From Anaerolineae bacterium (GTDB lineage: Bacteria; Chloroflexota; Anaerolineae; Aggregatilineales; Phototrophicaceae): DNA of 64,000 nucleotides. Below are positions 1-8,251 of this stretch, piece by piece (positions within the stretch are counted from its first letter, which is position 1; each line of letters opens with the position of its first letter). The notes beneath the pieces are model-generated. The model was given only the letters and a program-made list of their open reading frames with translations, ran no database searches and was not told the origin of the DNA. The stretch is taken from assembly GCA_026645945.1 (NCBI GenBank), contig JAPKMO010000006.1, positions 1 to 64,000 of the forward strand, given 5' to 3'. The position numbers and the translations under genes are program-made.

Positions 1-124
1 TAACCCTTTATAGCTCCGAACCTGACATGATATGCAATTGCCCCCCCGGCGTAAAAGCACCCTGGTATATCGGGCGTTTTTGCGGTAGAATAGATGTTCT
101 AAAACAAAACTTTCCGGCCCGTGT

Positions 125-148
125 TATGATAGGGATAAGCACAAGGAG
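125..148 (+). promoter_or_regulatory. -10 box and ribosome binding site of ssb
   Basis: A TATGAT hexamer at 125-130 is a good -10 match, and AAGGAG at 143-148 lies 9 bases before the ssb ATG. No convincing -35 box is visible at the expected distance. An identical GTGTTATGAT string precedes the gene at 6411, so this may be a recurring promoter form in this genome. Confidence 0.45.
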
Positions 149-157
149 CGAGGTGTT

Positions 158-568
158 ATGGCGGGTTATGCATACACAGTAATCGTTGGCAACGTCGGGC
201 GCGACCCCGAAATGCGCTATACCGGCAGCGGCGTAGCGGTTTGTTCGTTTTCGGTGGCCGTCACCGAACGGTGGACGGATCGCCAGACCAACGAACGGAA
301 GGAAAAAACCACCTGGTATCGTGTCAGCGCGTGGCGCGGGCTGGCCGAAACCTGCAACACCTACGTGAAGAAGGGTATGCAAATCCTGGTCACGGGGACG
401 GTCAGCGCCTCGGCCTACCAGGGGCAGGACGGGCAGCCGGCGGCCACGCTGGAACTGACCGCCCGCGACGTGCAGTTCCTGGGCAGCCGCGCCGACCGCG
501 AAGGCGGCAGCGAGGGCGGTTATGAGGACTTTGCCCCACCGGACAAAATGGACGACATTCCGTTCTAA
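158..568 (+). CDS. ssb: Single-stranded DNA-binding protein
   Basis: Binds and protects single-stranded DNA in replication, repair and recombination, and recruits partner proteins through its C-terminal tip. The 136-residue protein has the bacterial SSB OB-fold: it opens with YTVIVGNVGRDPEMRYT and carries TTWYRVSAWRGLAE and a later GTVSASAYQGQDG segment. After a short Gly/Glu-rich linker it ends in the classic acidic tip DDIPF. A clear AAGGAG precedes the ATG by 9 bases. The length is slightly short for the family because the linker is short. The gene stands alone; a rho-independent terminator follows and the next gene converges on it. Confidence 0.96.
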   Translation: MAGYAYTVIVGNVGRDPEMRYTGSGVAVCSFSVAVTERWTDRQTNERKEKTTWYRVSAWRGLAETCNTYVKKGMQILVTGTVSASAYQGQDGQPAATLELTARDVQFLGSRADREGGSEGGYEDFAPPDKMDDIPF

Positions 569-616
569 AGTTGGCGGCATCCTGGCTATCTACCGGCCCG
601 CGAACGGTCGGCGCGA

Positions 617-647
617 GGCGAGCAGCCGGTTGGCTGCCCGCCTTTTT
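617..647 (+). terminator. Rho-independent terminator of ssb
   Basis: An 11-bp stem (617-627 with 632-642, one G-T type mismatch) with a 4-base loop is followed directly by five T residues at 643-647. It lies between ssb and the convergent ABC ATPase gene. Confidence 0.75.
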
Positions 648-664
648 CTGTTGTACGGGCAGTG

Positions 665-1990
665 TTATGCAGGCGGGCGGTCATTAACGGCAGCGGTTTT
701 GCCGTTGGATACTTCCAGAGTGACCATTTCATCGCTGTCGTCGTAGTCAATCAGTTCGGCGTAACGCCCCCAGTCAATGGCTATGTCAAGCTGGCGTTCG
801 GCCATTTCATCGGGGAACTCCGGCAGCAGCGCGGTATAAAAGACCTTCCAGGGCAGATGCCGTTCGGGCGATGCATTCAACATCTGCATCATCCACTGGA
901 TCATCGGCAAACGGCGGGCGCGCTGGGCGAACAGCTCTTTTCGCATCAGAATCGAGGCTTCCGCGAAAGCCTGCCCCAGCGGTGTAATCTGGATGTCGCC
1001 GACGTTAACCGTTGCAAAACCCAACATTTCCGCCATCTCAATCGTCTGTACCAGGTCGTGCATCTCGACACCCAGTTCGTCTTCCAGCTTGTAAATATCG
1101 TACCCTTTGTGGAACGGGCTGATGTGTTCGAGCAGGCCGGCCAGCGCGTTAACCGACGAGCGCGGCAGGATGCGGGTCAGCCCCGGCGTCCCCGGCGCTG
1201 TGCCGACTTCTTTCATCTCCGGTTCGGTGCGTCCGGCAATCGCGCCGTAGATGCGGTCAATCAGCGCCTCAAAGCCGGCTTCTTTACGGGTGCGCGGGTG
1301 CGGCAGATCAACGGCGAATTCCGTCACGATATGCCCCGGCTCTTTACCCATGACGATAATCCGGTCTGCCATCGAAATCGCTTCTTCAATGTTGTGGCTG
1401 ACCATCAGGATGGCTTTGGCGGGCAGCAGCCTGCCTGTCCACAGTTCCATCAATTCGCCGCGCAGCGCCTCGGCGCTCAGCACATCCAGCGCGCTAAACG
1501 GCTCATCCAGGCACAGCAGCTCCGGCTCGACGGCCAGCGCGCGGGCAAAACCAACTTTCTGGCGCATCCCGCCGGAAAGCTCGCGCGGGTAGGCGCTCTC
1601 GAAGCCGTCCAGCCCCACCAGATCAACCAGTTTTTCGGCGCGTTCAAAACGTTCGTCCGACACCACACCGCGCGCCTCCAGCGCCAGCGCCACGTTATCC
1701 AGCACGCTCAACCAGGGATAAAGCGCGAAGGTCTGGAAAACCATCGTCGAATACGGGTTGATGCCCCGCACAGGCTTACCCCGGTAATATACAGTTCCCT
1801 GGGAAGGCGCGATCAGGCCGGTAATCATCCGCAGCAGCGTACTTTTGCCACAGCCCGACGGCCCCAGCAGGGCCACGAATTCGCCTTCGCGAATTGACAG
1901 ATGTATTTCTTTGACCGCCGTAAACTGCCGGTCGCCGCGCCCGAAAACCTTCGTCACGCCATCCACATGCAGCAGCACGCCGTCTTCCAT
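665..1990 (-). CDS. ABC transporter ATPase, NitT/TauT (nitrate/sulfonate/taurine) type
   Basis: Powers import of a small anion or organic sulfonate through the neighbouring permease. Of the 441 residues, the first 250 are a complete ABC domain: Walker A GPSGCGKST (43-51), Q-loop near FQTFALYPW (85-93), signature LSGGMRQKV (138-146), Walker B with LLCLDEPFSALD (158-169) and switch His199. Residues from about 280 to the end match the extra AAA-associated C-terminal domain found on many ATPases of this group. The ATG at 1990 has AGGAGG just upstream, so it is preferred over an earlier in-frame ATG at 2059 inside the permease. It starts 17 bases after the permease stop, so the two form one operon. 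No substrate-binding protein is nearby, so the substrate is unknown. Confidence 0.9.
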   Translation of the reverse strand: MEDGVLLHVDGVTKVFGRGDRQFTAVKEIHLSIREGEFVALLGPSGCGKSTLLRMITGLIAPSQGTVYYRGKPVRGINPYSTMVFQTFALYPWLSVLDNVALALEARGVVSDERFERAEKLVDLVGLDGFESAYPRELSGGMRQKVGFARALAVEPELLCLDEPFSALDVLSAEALRGELMELWTGRLLPAKAILMVSHNIEEAISMADRIIVMGKEPGHIVTEFAVDLPHPRTRKEAGFEALIDRIYGAIAGRTEPEMKEVGTAPGTPGLTRILPRSSVNALAGLLEHISPFHKGYDIYKLEDELGVEMHDLVQTIEMAEMLGFATVNVGDIQITPLGQAFAEASILMRKELFAQRARRLPMIQWMMQMLNASPERHLPWKVFYTALLPEFPDEMAERQLDIAIDWGRYAELIDYDDSDEMVTLEVSNGKTAAVNDRPPA

Positions 1991-2007
1991 GTTCGCCTCC
2001 TGTACTC

Positions 2008-3738
2008 CTACTGATCCATACGGTAGCGATATTCGGCAACGCGGTATAAACGCCGCCATACCAGGCGGTTAATCGTTACCACCAGCACGATCATCGTCAG
2101 CGTGGAGGCCAGCAGCAGGGCATAATCGCCGCCGGCGGTCGCCGATGTAATCAGCGCACCCAACCCGGTAACGCGGCTGATTTCGCCGCCAAATTCCGTG
2201 AACTCAGCCACGATGCTGGCGTTCCAGGCCCCCCCGCTGGAGGTAATCAGCCCGGTGATGATATAAGGGAACAGGGCGGGCAGGATCAGCGTCCGCCAGC
2301 GTTTCCACCCCTTCAGGTGCAGCAGGTCGCTGGTATAAAGTAAATCCTGCGGAATCGCCGAAGCCCCGGCGATGACGTTAAACAGCAGATACCACTGCGT
2401 CCCCAACAGCATCAGCAGCACCGCCGCGATGTTCGCCCCTGCCGGAATCGCCAGCAGCCCCAGCAGCAGCACCGGGAACAGCGCCGTCGCTGGGATGGAC
2501 GCGGCGATCTGCACCACCGGCTGCAAAACGGCGGCGGCGCGCGGGTTGGTGCCGATCAAAACGCCGATCGGTATCGTCCAGGCCAGCGCGATGCAAACCG
2601 CCGCTACCACCCGCAGCAGCGTTGCCAGCGCGCCGATCAGGATGTCGCCCCAGGCGGCAGCCGGCAGCGTCAGCAGCAGGCCGAGCGCCTGAACCAGACC
2701 ATAACCGATTCCCAGGGCGACCAGTATCAGGACGAGCCAGCCCAGCAGCGAACGTTTGCCGTTTTCCGCCGGTTCAAGGCCGGATACTTCCGCCGGCGGA
2801 CGGTTCAGCAGACGATTTAAGCGGCGGTTGAGCGGCCCGAAAATCCGCCGGCTGCCCCAGTTCGCCAGCCCCGACCAGCGCAGACTGTTCAAAAACCAGG
2901 AGGTGGTCGGGTTATCGTCCGACACCTGCGACACTTTAAACTGTTCAGCCCAGGCCAGCAGCGGCTGCCACACCAGCTGGTCGAGCAGTACAATAATAGC
3001 AATCAACGTGCCGATGCCGATCAGGAGCGCCGAAGTATCCCCCTGGCTGGCGGCAGTCTGGAGATACGCGCCCAGTCCTGGCAGACGAAAGTCGCGCTCG
3101 CCCAGGGTGAAAATTTCCGCCGCCATCAAAAAGAACCAGCCGCCCCCCCAGGACATGACGCTGTTCCAGATCAGCCCCATCGAAGCAAACGGCAGTTCCA
3201 CCTGCTTAAAGCGCAGCCAGCGGCTAAAACGAAACACCGCCGCCGCCTCTCGATATTCGACCGGGATGGTTCGCAGCGATTGGTAAAAACTGAACGTCAG
3301 ATTCCACACCTGGCTGGTAAAAATCAGCACAATGGCGGCGATTTAGACCGCCACCCCTTGCGGCAGAATGGCGGTCAGGCTTAACAGCACGACCGGCAAA
3401 AACGACAGAATCGGCACCGATTGCAGGATGTCCAGCAGCGGCATCAGCCAGCGTTCGGCGCGTTTGCTGCGAGCGGCCGCATAACCGTAAAAAATCGAAA
3501 AAGCCAGCGACAGGATATAAGCCGCCAGCATCCGCCCGATGGACAGCAGCGCATAATACGGCAGCGCCGCCGGATCGAGATTAATATTCGGCCCCTGAAC
3601 GACTTCGGGCGAGCCTACGGCAAGCTGCGCCCCCAGATAAATGACGACAGCGATGATAAGCAGCACAATAACATCGCTGCTGCTAAACAAGACGCCATCG
3701 CGGGACGGTGCGCGAAAGATACGTTCACGCAGTGTCAT
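2008..3738 (-). pseudogene. ABC transporter permease with two fused membrane domains, interrupted by an in-frame TAA
   Basis: Would form the membrane channel for the ATPase at 665-1990. The reading frame encodes about 576 residues with two BPD_transp_1 domains in tandem. The first EAA-type loop contains EYREAAAVFRFSRW; the second domain has an equivalent loop near WRTLILPALFPY. The start ATG at 3738 has a GGGAGG site. Codon 132 is TAA (plus-strand 3343-3345), splitting the product into 131 residues ending LPQGVAV and 440 residues resuming IAAIVLIFTSQVWN. The frame is the same on both sides and similarity to permeases runs straight across, so this is a point nonsense change rather than a frameshift. 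It may be a true pseudogene, a sequencing error, or two fragments if translation restarts at the GTG at 3330. Confidence 0.8.
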
Positions 3739-3857
3739 TCCACCCTCCCATATCTGCCAGCGGGGTTATGTTATCCGTGAAGCCAAAGTATCGCCAATAT
3801 AAAAACCGCAGCCGAAGATATTTTGGTCCCGCGACGAAACAGAACCGTATTTATGTT

Positions 3858-3943
3858 TAGAGTTTATCCGTAAACCCACCAGACAGTGGGCTTAAGCCCA
3901 CTGTTCTGCTATCAGATCAAGGGGTTTACGGATAGATACTTGG
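3858..3943 (+). repeat. MITE-like palindromic element, copy 1
   Basis: First of six near-complete copies of an approximately 87-bp element. Outer inverted arms TATCCGTAAACC and GGTTTACGGATA enclose a perfect inner palindrome made of ACAGTGGGCTT and its complement. This copy has GGGG in place of ATCGG just before the right arm. It sits between the permease start and the end of the histidine kinase gene; the rest of 3739-4025 shows no gene. Confidence 0.85.
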
Positions 3944-4025
3944 CTTAAATGACCTATTGTGACCGGTAGGATTCTATGCCCAATGGCATTATTTGTGAAT
4001 GGCGATACACAGAATCGCGTTTGCC

Positions 4026-4931
4026 CTATGTGTCCGCTTTTTTCGCCGCTTCGCGTTTTTTCAGCGTGACGGTGAAAGTCGTCCCCTTGTGGGGGGCGCT
4101 TTGCAGGGCGACCTGGCCGCCGAGAGCCGCCACTGCCTGGCTGACCAGGTTTAAACCCAGACCGACGCCGGCGGTTTCCCCGGCGTTGCTGCCCCGGTAG
4201 AAGGATTCAAAAACGCGCGTCTGCTCGCCAGGGGGAATGCCGATGCCCTCATCCCGGACGCTGAGGCGGATATGGTTGTTCATGCCGGAGAGCGCCAGAT
4301 GAACGGTTGTGCCGGCGGGCGAATATTTGACGGCGTTGGAAAGCAGGTGCGTGACAATGATGCTCATCAGGTCGGGGTCGGCGGTCACATTTTGCACCTC
4401 GCCCTCCACCGCCAGCCGCAGATGATGGCACGAGCCGGTGGCCTGGTTTATGCGGTCTATGGCCGTTCGGCACAACTGTTCCAGGTTCACGGAAACGTAC
4501 TTTGGCTCTAACGGCTCATCCCGCAGGGCCAGCGCAATATCATTAAGCATCTCCGTGAAGCGAAACACCTGCTGCCGAATAAACCGCGCGCGGTTGCGGC
4601 GGTCGTCCGGCGACAGACGGTCGTGGTAGCGGTCGAGCATCTCGCTGGAAGTGAGGATGATCGCCAGCAGCGTGCGAAACTCGTGGGAAATGCGCGCCAT
4701 CATGCGGGTTTTGAGGTCGTTTAACTCGCGCACTTTTTGGAGTGCGACTCGCAGTTTTTCGCGTTCCAGGCTGGCCTCGATGACATCACGCTCTGAGAAC
4801 AGCATCCCGTGATGGCCGCCCTGGCTGCCGGTTGTTTGTGCCTGCTCAAACAGCATTACAAGCCGGCGGAAGGCCGCCTCGTCCTTGCTGCAAGCGCGGA
4901 GTTGTTCACGCAGGTCATCTGGAATAGTCAT
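4026..4931 (-). CDS. Soluble sensor histidine kinase
   Basis: Autophosphorylating kinase of a two-component system; no membrane segment is present, so it is cytoplasmic. In 301 residues it has an N-terminal helical part (1-75), a HisKA dimerisation helix with phospho-acceptor His83 in ISHEFRT, and an HATPase_c domain with N-box HLLSNAVKYSP (195-205), G1 box DEGIGIP (227-233) and G2 box GVGLGL (255-260). There is no recognisable sensor domain such as PAS or GAF. The residue after the H-box HEFRT is Leu rather than the usual Pro. The N-terminal DEAAFRRLVMLFEQ resembles the start of the large PAS kinase at 31308, suggesting a shared origin. No response regulator gene is adjacent, and the partner is unknown. 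The start is the first in-frame ATG after a stop; its ribosome site is weak. Confidence 0.87.
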   Translation of the reverse strand: MTIPDDLREQLRACSKDEAAFRRLVMLFEQAQTTGSQGGHHGMLFSERDVIEASLEREKLRVALQKVRELNDLKTRMMARISHEFRTLLAIILTSSEMLDRYHDRLSPDDRRNRARFIRQQVFRFTEMLNDIALALRDEPLEPKYVSVNLEQLCRTAIDRINQATGSCHHLRLAVEGEVQNVTADPDLMSIIVTHLLSNAVKYSPAGTTVHLALSGMNNHIRLSVRDEGIGIPPGEQTRVFESFYRGSNAGETAGVGLGLNLVSQAVAALGGQVALQSAPHKGTTFTVTLKKREAAKKADT

Positions 4932-5080
4932 AAAACAAACTTCTCGAAATGGCGATTACAGTATCCTCCTTGATTGTAAACTGGTGAAGGACGTAACAAT
5001 CCTTAAACCATTCCCAGGTAACAAAATCGAGAGATATTTAATTCCACTGCTGCTGGACAGGGCGTTTTCCCGCCTCAACA

Positions 5081-5109
5081 TTGCCAAACGGGTGACAATC
5101 GCGCATAAT
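5081..5109 (+). promoter_or_regulatory. Promoter of the TIR gene pair
   Basis: TTGCCA (5081-5086), a 17-base spacer and CATAAT (5104-5109) make a good sigma-70-like promoter 36 bases before the ATG of the first TIR gene. Confidence 0.6.
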
Positions 5110-5144
5110 GAGGGTAATGAAAGTTGGTTTACAGGAATCTCGAC

Positions 5145-5708
5145 ATGGCGACGACGGTGTTCATCAGTCATGCCGCCCAGGATAAACCGGTCGCGGAGAA
5201 GGTCTACCACGCGCTGAAGGGCGCCGGCATCAGCGCCTGGCTGGACAGCATGGACGCGCCGCCCGGCCAGAATTGGCGCGACGCGGTGGAGCAGGCCGTC
5301 GAAAAGGCTTCCTGCGGCGTTTTTCTGCTGTCGCCCGCTTCGATCAAGTCTCCCTCGGCGGCCAGCGAATACCGCCACTTCCTGGCGCACAACAAGCCGC
5401 TGGTGGTGGCCCGCGTGCGCGAGGTGGACAGCGACGACGTGCCTTCGCGCCTGCGCGATATACAGTGGGTTGACCTAACCGAGGACTTCGACCTCAACCT
5501 GCGCCGGCTGGTGGAGCTAATCCATACCGGCCAGCCGCGCGCCGAGGAGCAGGAACAGGATACCCAACCGGTCGAGATGGAGCCGGACGTGACGGTAACC
5601 CTGGAAGTGCAGGACAAGGCCGACACCGACAAAGTGATGGACATCATCAACCGGCTGAAGCGCATCGGCATCCGCGACATCAAGGTTAAGAATGGCGGCA
5701 AGCGGTAA
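5145..5708 (+). CDS. TIR-domain protein A
   Basis: TIR domains act as NAD+-consuming enzymes or as signalling adaptors in bacteria. This 187-residue protein has an N-terminal TIR fold: FISHAAQD (6-13), AWLDSMDAPPGQNW, GVFLLSP (58-64), and Glu75 in SAASEYRHF at the position of the catalytic Glu. A charged linker (131-147) leads to a small beta-alpha-beta-like segment (148-184). The ATG at 5145 is chosen because AGGA lies 8 bases upstream; a TTG 21 bases earlier has no site. Its last 17 bases overlap the next TIR gene, so the two are translationally coupled. The C-terminal segment resembles the N-terminal segment of that next protein. Enzymatic activity is inferred, not shown. Confidence 0.85.
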   Translation: MATTVFISHAAQDKPVAEKVYHALKGAGISAWLDSMDAPPGQNWRDAVEQAVEKASCGVFLLSPASIKSPSAASEYRHFLAHNKPLVVARVREVDSDDVPSRLRDIQWVDLTEDFDLNLRRLVELIHTGQPRAEEQEQDTQPVEMEPDVTVTLEVQDKADTDKVMDIINRLKRIGIRDIKVKNGGKR

Positions 5709-6312
5709 CGTTCAGGTCACACTGACGATTTCGCAAAACAACAAACGCGCCGCGCTGGACTTGCTTCGGAAGAACCTGAAGCTGTTTGGCGAGGTGCGGA
5801 TTTTTGATCCTGCCGCCCCGCCGTACCCCGATCTGAGCGTGTTCATCAGCTACCGGCGCGACGACAGTGAGGATGTATGCGGGCGCATCTACGACCGACT
5901 GCAAGCGGCCTTCGGCCAGGAAAGCATCTTCCGCGACCTGGAAAGTATGCCGGACGCCCAGGACTTCCGCGAGGTGTTAAAACGCGAGGTGGCTGCCTGC
6001 GACCTGCTGCTGGTCATCATGGGCAAAAGCTGGGACAGCACCCGCTACCTCCGCAGCCTGAACAACCTTAAAAAAGACGATTACGTGCGGCTGGAGATCG
6101 AAACCGCTTTCGAGGCCAATATCCCGGTCATCCCCATCTGGGTGCAGCGGCGCGACCGGATGCCGGACGAAAACCGCCTGCCACCTTCGCTGCGCCCGCT
6201 GGTTTACCGCACCGGGCGGCCTGTCCGCCCTGACCCCGACTTCCACAAAGACATGGACGACGTGATCCGGCGCATCAAAGAGGCGCTCAATCTCAGCGAC
6301 CCGGCGTTTTAA
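5692..6312 (+). CDS. TIR-domain protein B
   Basis: Second member of an overlapping TIR pair, 206 residues. The order is reversed relative to its partner: a small N-terminal segment (6-40, starting NVQVTLTISQ) comes first and the TIR domain follows (48-185), with FISYRRDDS (51-59), IFRDLESM (79-86), LLLVIMGKSW (105-114) and RLEIETAF (133-140), which carries the candidate catalytic Glu. This TIR subtype is common in Chloroflexota and cyanobacteria. It begins 17 bases before the partner ends, so both are probably made together and may form a complex. Its role (immune effector, scaffold or other) cannot be decided from the sequence. Confidence 0.85.
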   Translation: MAASGNVQVTLTISQNNKRAALDLLRKNLKLFGEVRIFDPAAPPYPDLSVFISYRRDDSEDVCGRIYDRLQAAFGQESIFRDLESMPDAQDFREVLKREVAACDLLLVIMGKSWDSTRYLRSLNNLKKDDYVRLEIETAFEANIPVIPIWVQRRDRMPDENRLPPSLRPLVYRTGRPVRPDPDFHKDMDDVIRRIKEALNLSDPAF

Positions 6313-6410
6313 TTTCACTTCCCCGAAGGAATTTTGTCTTTCTGCCGGCGCTGCCCCCGCCCTCGCGGCGGGGTGTTTTGTGTTATGATCGTTGGAAAAA
6401 GGAGGCGGTG

Positions 6411-6929
6411 ATGACAGAGGCTCAGGCCGAACAGGCCATGCAGTGGATGTACGGGGACATCAGCGCCCGCGACGAACTGACCGACGAAGAAGCCGAAGTG
6501 CTGCTGGCCTGGGGCGAAACGCAGATCGCCGGGCTGGCGGCGCTCGACCTGGACGACGCGGCGTTCGAGGCGGCTTATGAGCAGCTTCGCAAGCTGCTGA
6601 CGCGCATCAACCGCTTTACCGCACGGCGCGCCGATCTGCCGCCGGAGGAGGCGGCCGCTGCGCTGGACAAAATCGCCGAATCGGCGGAGGCGCTGGCGGC
6701 CTATCACCCCCGCGCCCAGGCGTTTGCCCCCCCCGCTTTCGACCTGGCTGCGGACCTGAATTTTATCGGGACTATCCGGGCGCTGACGGAGCAGATCGCG
6801 CCCGCCATCACAGGAGCAGTAAATGACCAAACGAACCAGCCGAGAGACGAAGCAGGCCGCCAACCCGGACAAGAAGGACAATCCCAAACTGAGCAAGACG
6901 AGCATCCGACCGGAGACGAGCGCATCTAA
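6411..6929 (+). CDS. Hypothetical alpha-helical acidic protein
   Basis: Not recognised. The 172-residue product is Ala/Glu-rich and predicted mostly helical over residues 1-130, with no membrane segment, Cys motif or known domain. The last 40 residues are a Gln/Glu/Asp/Gly-rich, low-complexity tail. The start ATG at 6411 has a strong AAAGGAGG site, and a TATGAT -10-like box lies at 6384-6389. Its final 107 bases overlap the start of the phospholipase D-like gene in another frame. That is long for a bacterial overlap; either the tail is a real extension or a frameshift near the end has lengthened the gene. The overlap suggests co-translation with the downstream protein. Confidence 0.6.
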   Translation: MTEAQAEQAMQWMYGDISARDELTDEEAEVLLAWGETQIAGLAALDLDDAAFEAAYEQLRKLLTRINRFTARRADLPPEEAAAALDKIAESAEALAAYHPRAQAFAPPAFDLAADLNFIGTIRALTEQIAPAITGAVNDQTNQPRDEAGRQPGQEGQSQTEQDEHPTGDERI

Positions 6930-8121
6930 AGGGCCGCTTTCGGCCATCGTCACCTTGCTAACGGCGCTGGTGGTGGTGATCGCCATCGCCATCAGCAGCT
7001 TCACCGGCGTGGATGTCCTCGACCTGCTCGGAATAAGCACCGCCGCGCCCACCCCGACGGCCTTCGTCACCGAAGTGGCGAACGTGCCGGGAAACGTAAC
7101 CACCATCAACATTCCGCAGGGCTTTGGGGCGCAGAAAGGCTTCTGGCAGGTGTATTTCGCCGCGCCCACCGGCAGCCGCGACCCTTCGACCTATGTCGGC
7201 GGCATCGAAATCCAGTTGATCGCGGCCATCAATGAGCTTAAACGCGGGGATACGCTGGACATCGCGGCCTTCGAGTTCAACCTGCCGGCGCTCACCCAGG
7301 CGGTGCTGGACGCCAAAGCGCGCGGCGTGGTCATCCGCATGGTGACGGACACGCAGCACGGCCTGGAAGACGATAACGCCACCGTGCCGCAGTTGGTGGC
7401 GGCGGGCATCCCGGTGGTGGGCGACCAGCGCAGCGCCTTCATGCACAACAAGTTTATGATTATCAACAAACACACCGTCTGGACGGGATCGTGGAACTAC
7501 ACCATCAACGACACCTACCGCAACAACAACAACGCCATCGCCATCCGGTCGCAGCGCCTGGTGCAGAACTACCAGGCGGAATTTAACGAAATGTTCGAGC
7601 AGGGGCTGTTCGGGCCGCGCTCTCCGGTCAACACGCCTAACCCGCGTTTTACCCAGGACGGCGTGCCGATTCAGGTCTACTTTTCGCCGGAGGACAAAGT
7701 GCTGGAGCCGCTGATCGCCGCCCTGAACGGCGCGCGGCGCTCGGTGCATTTTATGACCTTTTCGTTTACCGACTTCGACGTGGCCTCGGCGCTGCTCAAC
7801 CGGGCGGCGGCGGGGGTGACGGTGCGCGGCATCTTCGAGACGGTGGGCAGCCAGACCACCGCCAGCGAGCTGCGGACGCTGTTCTGCGCCGGGCTGGACG
7901 CGCGGCAGGATGGCAACCCGTTTGTGCTGCACCATAAGGTGTTCATCGTGGACGAAACCACCGTGATTACCGGGTCGTTCAACATTTCGTCCAACGCCAC
8001 CAACAGCAACGACGAAAACCTGCTCATCATCCAGGATGCCGACGTAGGCGCACTTTTTATGCAGGAGTTCAACCGGCGCTGGGCCGAAGCGCGCACGCCG
8101 ACCGCCATCACCTGCCAGTAG
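6823..8121 (+). CDS. Membrane-anchored phospholipase D/nuclease-family protein
   Basis: Member of the PLD superfamily, which hydrolyses phosphodiester bonds in phospholipids or nucleic acids. The 432-residue protein has a short basic N-terminus, one membrane anchor (about 40-62), a Thr/Pro linker with APTPTAF, and two PLD repeats. Each repeat carries a full HKD motif: HNKFMIINKHTVWTGSWN from His208, and HHKVFIVDETTVITGSFN from His370. Both catalytic histidines and lysines are present, so the enzyme should be active. The topology puts the catalytic part outside the membrane. The start ATG follows AGGAG closely and lies inside the 3' end of the preceding gene. Such proteins can be extracellular nucleases or lipases; the substrate is unknown. 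Confidence 0.88.
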   Translation: MTKRTSRETKQAANPDKKDNPKLSKTSIRPETSASKGPLSAIVTLLTALVVVIAIAISSFTGVDVLDLLGISTAAPTPTAFVTEVANVPGNVTTINIPQGFGAQKGFWQVYFAAPTGSRDPSTYVGGIEIQLIAAINELKRGDTLDIAAFEFNLPALTQAVLDAKARGVVIRMVTDTQHGLEDDNATVPQLVAAGIPVVGDQRSAFMHNKFMIINKHTVWTGSWNYTINDTYRNNNNAIAIRSQRLVQNYQAEFNEMFEQGLFGPRSPVNTPNPRFTQDGVPIQVYFSPEDKVLEPLIAALNGARRSVHFMTFSFTDFDVASALLNRAAAGVTVRGIFETVGSQTTASELRTLFCAGLDARQDGNPFVLHHKVFIVDETTVITGSFNISSNATNSNDENLLIIQDADVGALFMQEFNRRWAEARTPTAITCQ

Positions 8122-8132
8122 AAAAGGTGTGC

Positions 8133-8138
8133 TATACT
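8133..8138 (+). promoter_or_regulatory. Possible -10 box for the HerA-like ATPase
   Basis: TATACT at 8133-8138 lies just after the PLD stop and upstream of repeat copy 2. The -35 region is not convincing. Confidence 0.3.
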
Positions 8139-8149
8139 GTGTGTAGAGT

Positions 8150-8237
8150 TTAAGAGCTTATCCGTAAACCCACCAGACAGTGGGCTTAAGCCCACTGTTC
8201 TGCTGTCAGATCAATCGGTTTACGGATAGATACTAAG
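8150..8237 (+). repeat. MITE-like palindromic element, copy 2
   Basis: Nearly full copy with the inner palindrome intact and both outer arms CTTATCCGTAAACC / GGTTTACGGATAG present. The left end has a short local duplication (TAGAGTTTAAGAG). It ends 14 bases before the ATPase start codon, so it occupies the leader of that gene. Confidence 0.85.
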
Positions 8238-8251
8238 CGGGAGAAAGTTTT

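Noticed and set aside
665-1897. Long plus-strand frame of 411 codons opposite the ABC ATPase
   Set aside because: It is the complement of a gene with all ABC motifs; its translation is rich in His, Arg and Gln as expected of a shadow frame and has no ribosome site.
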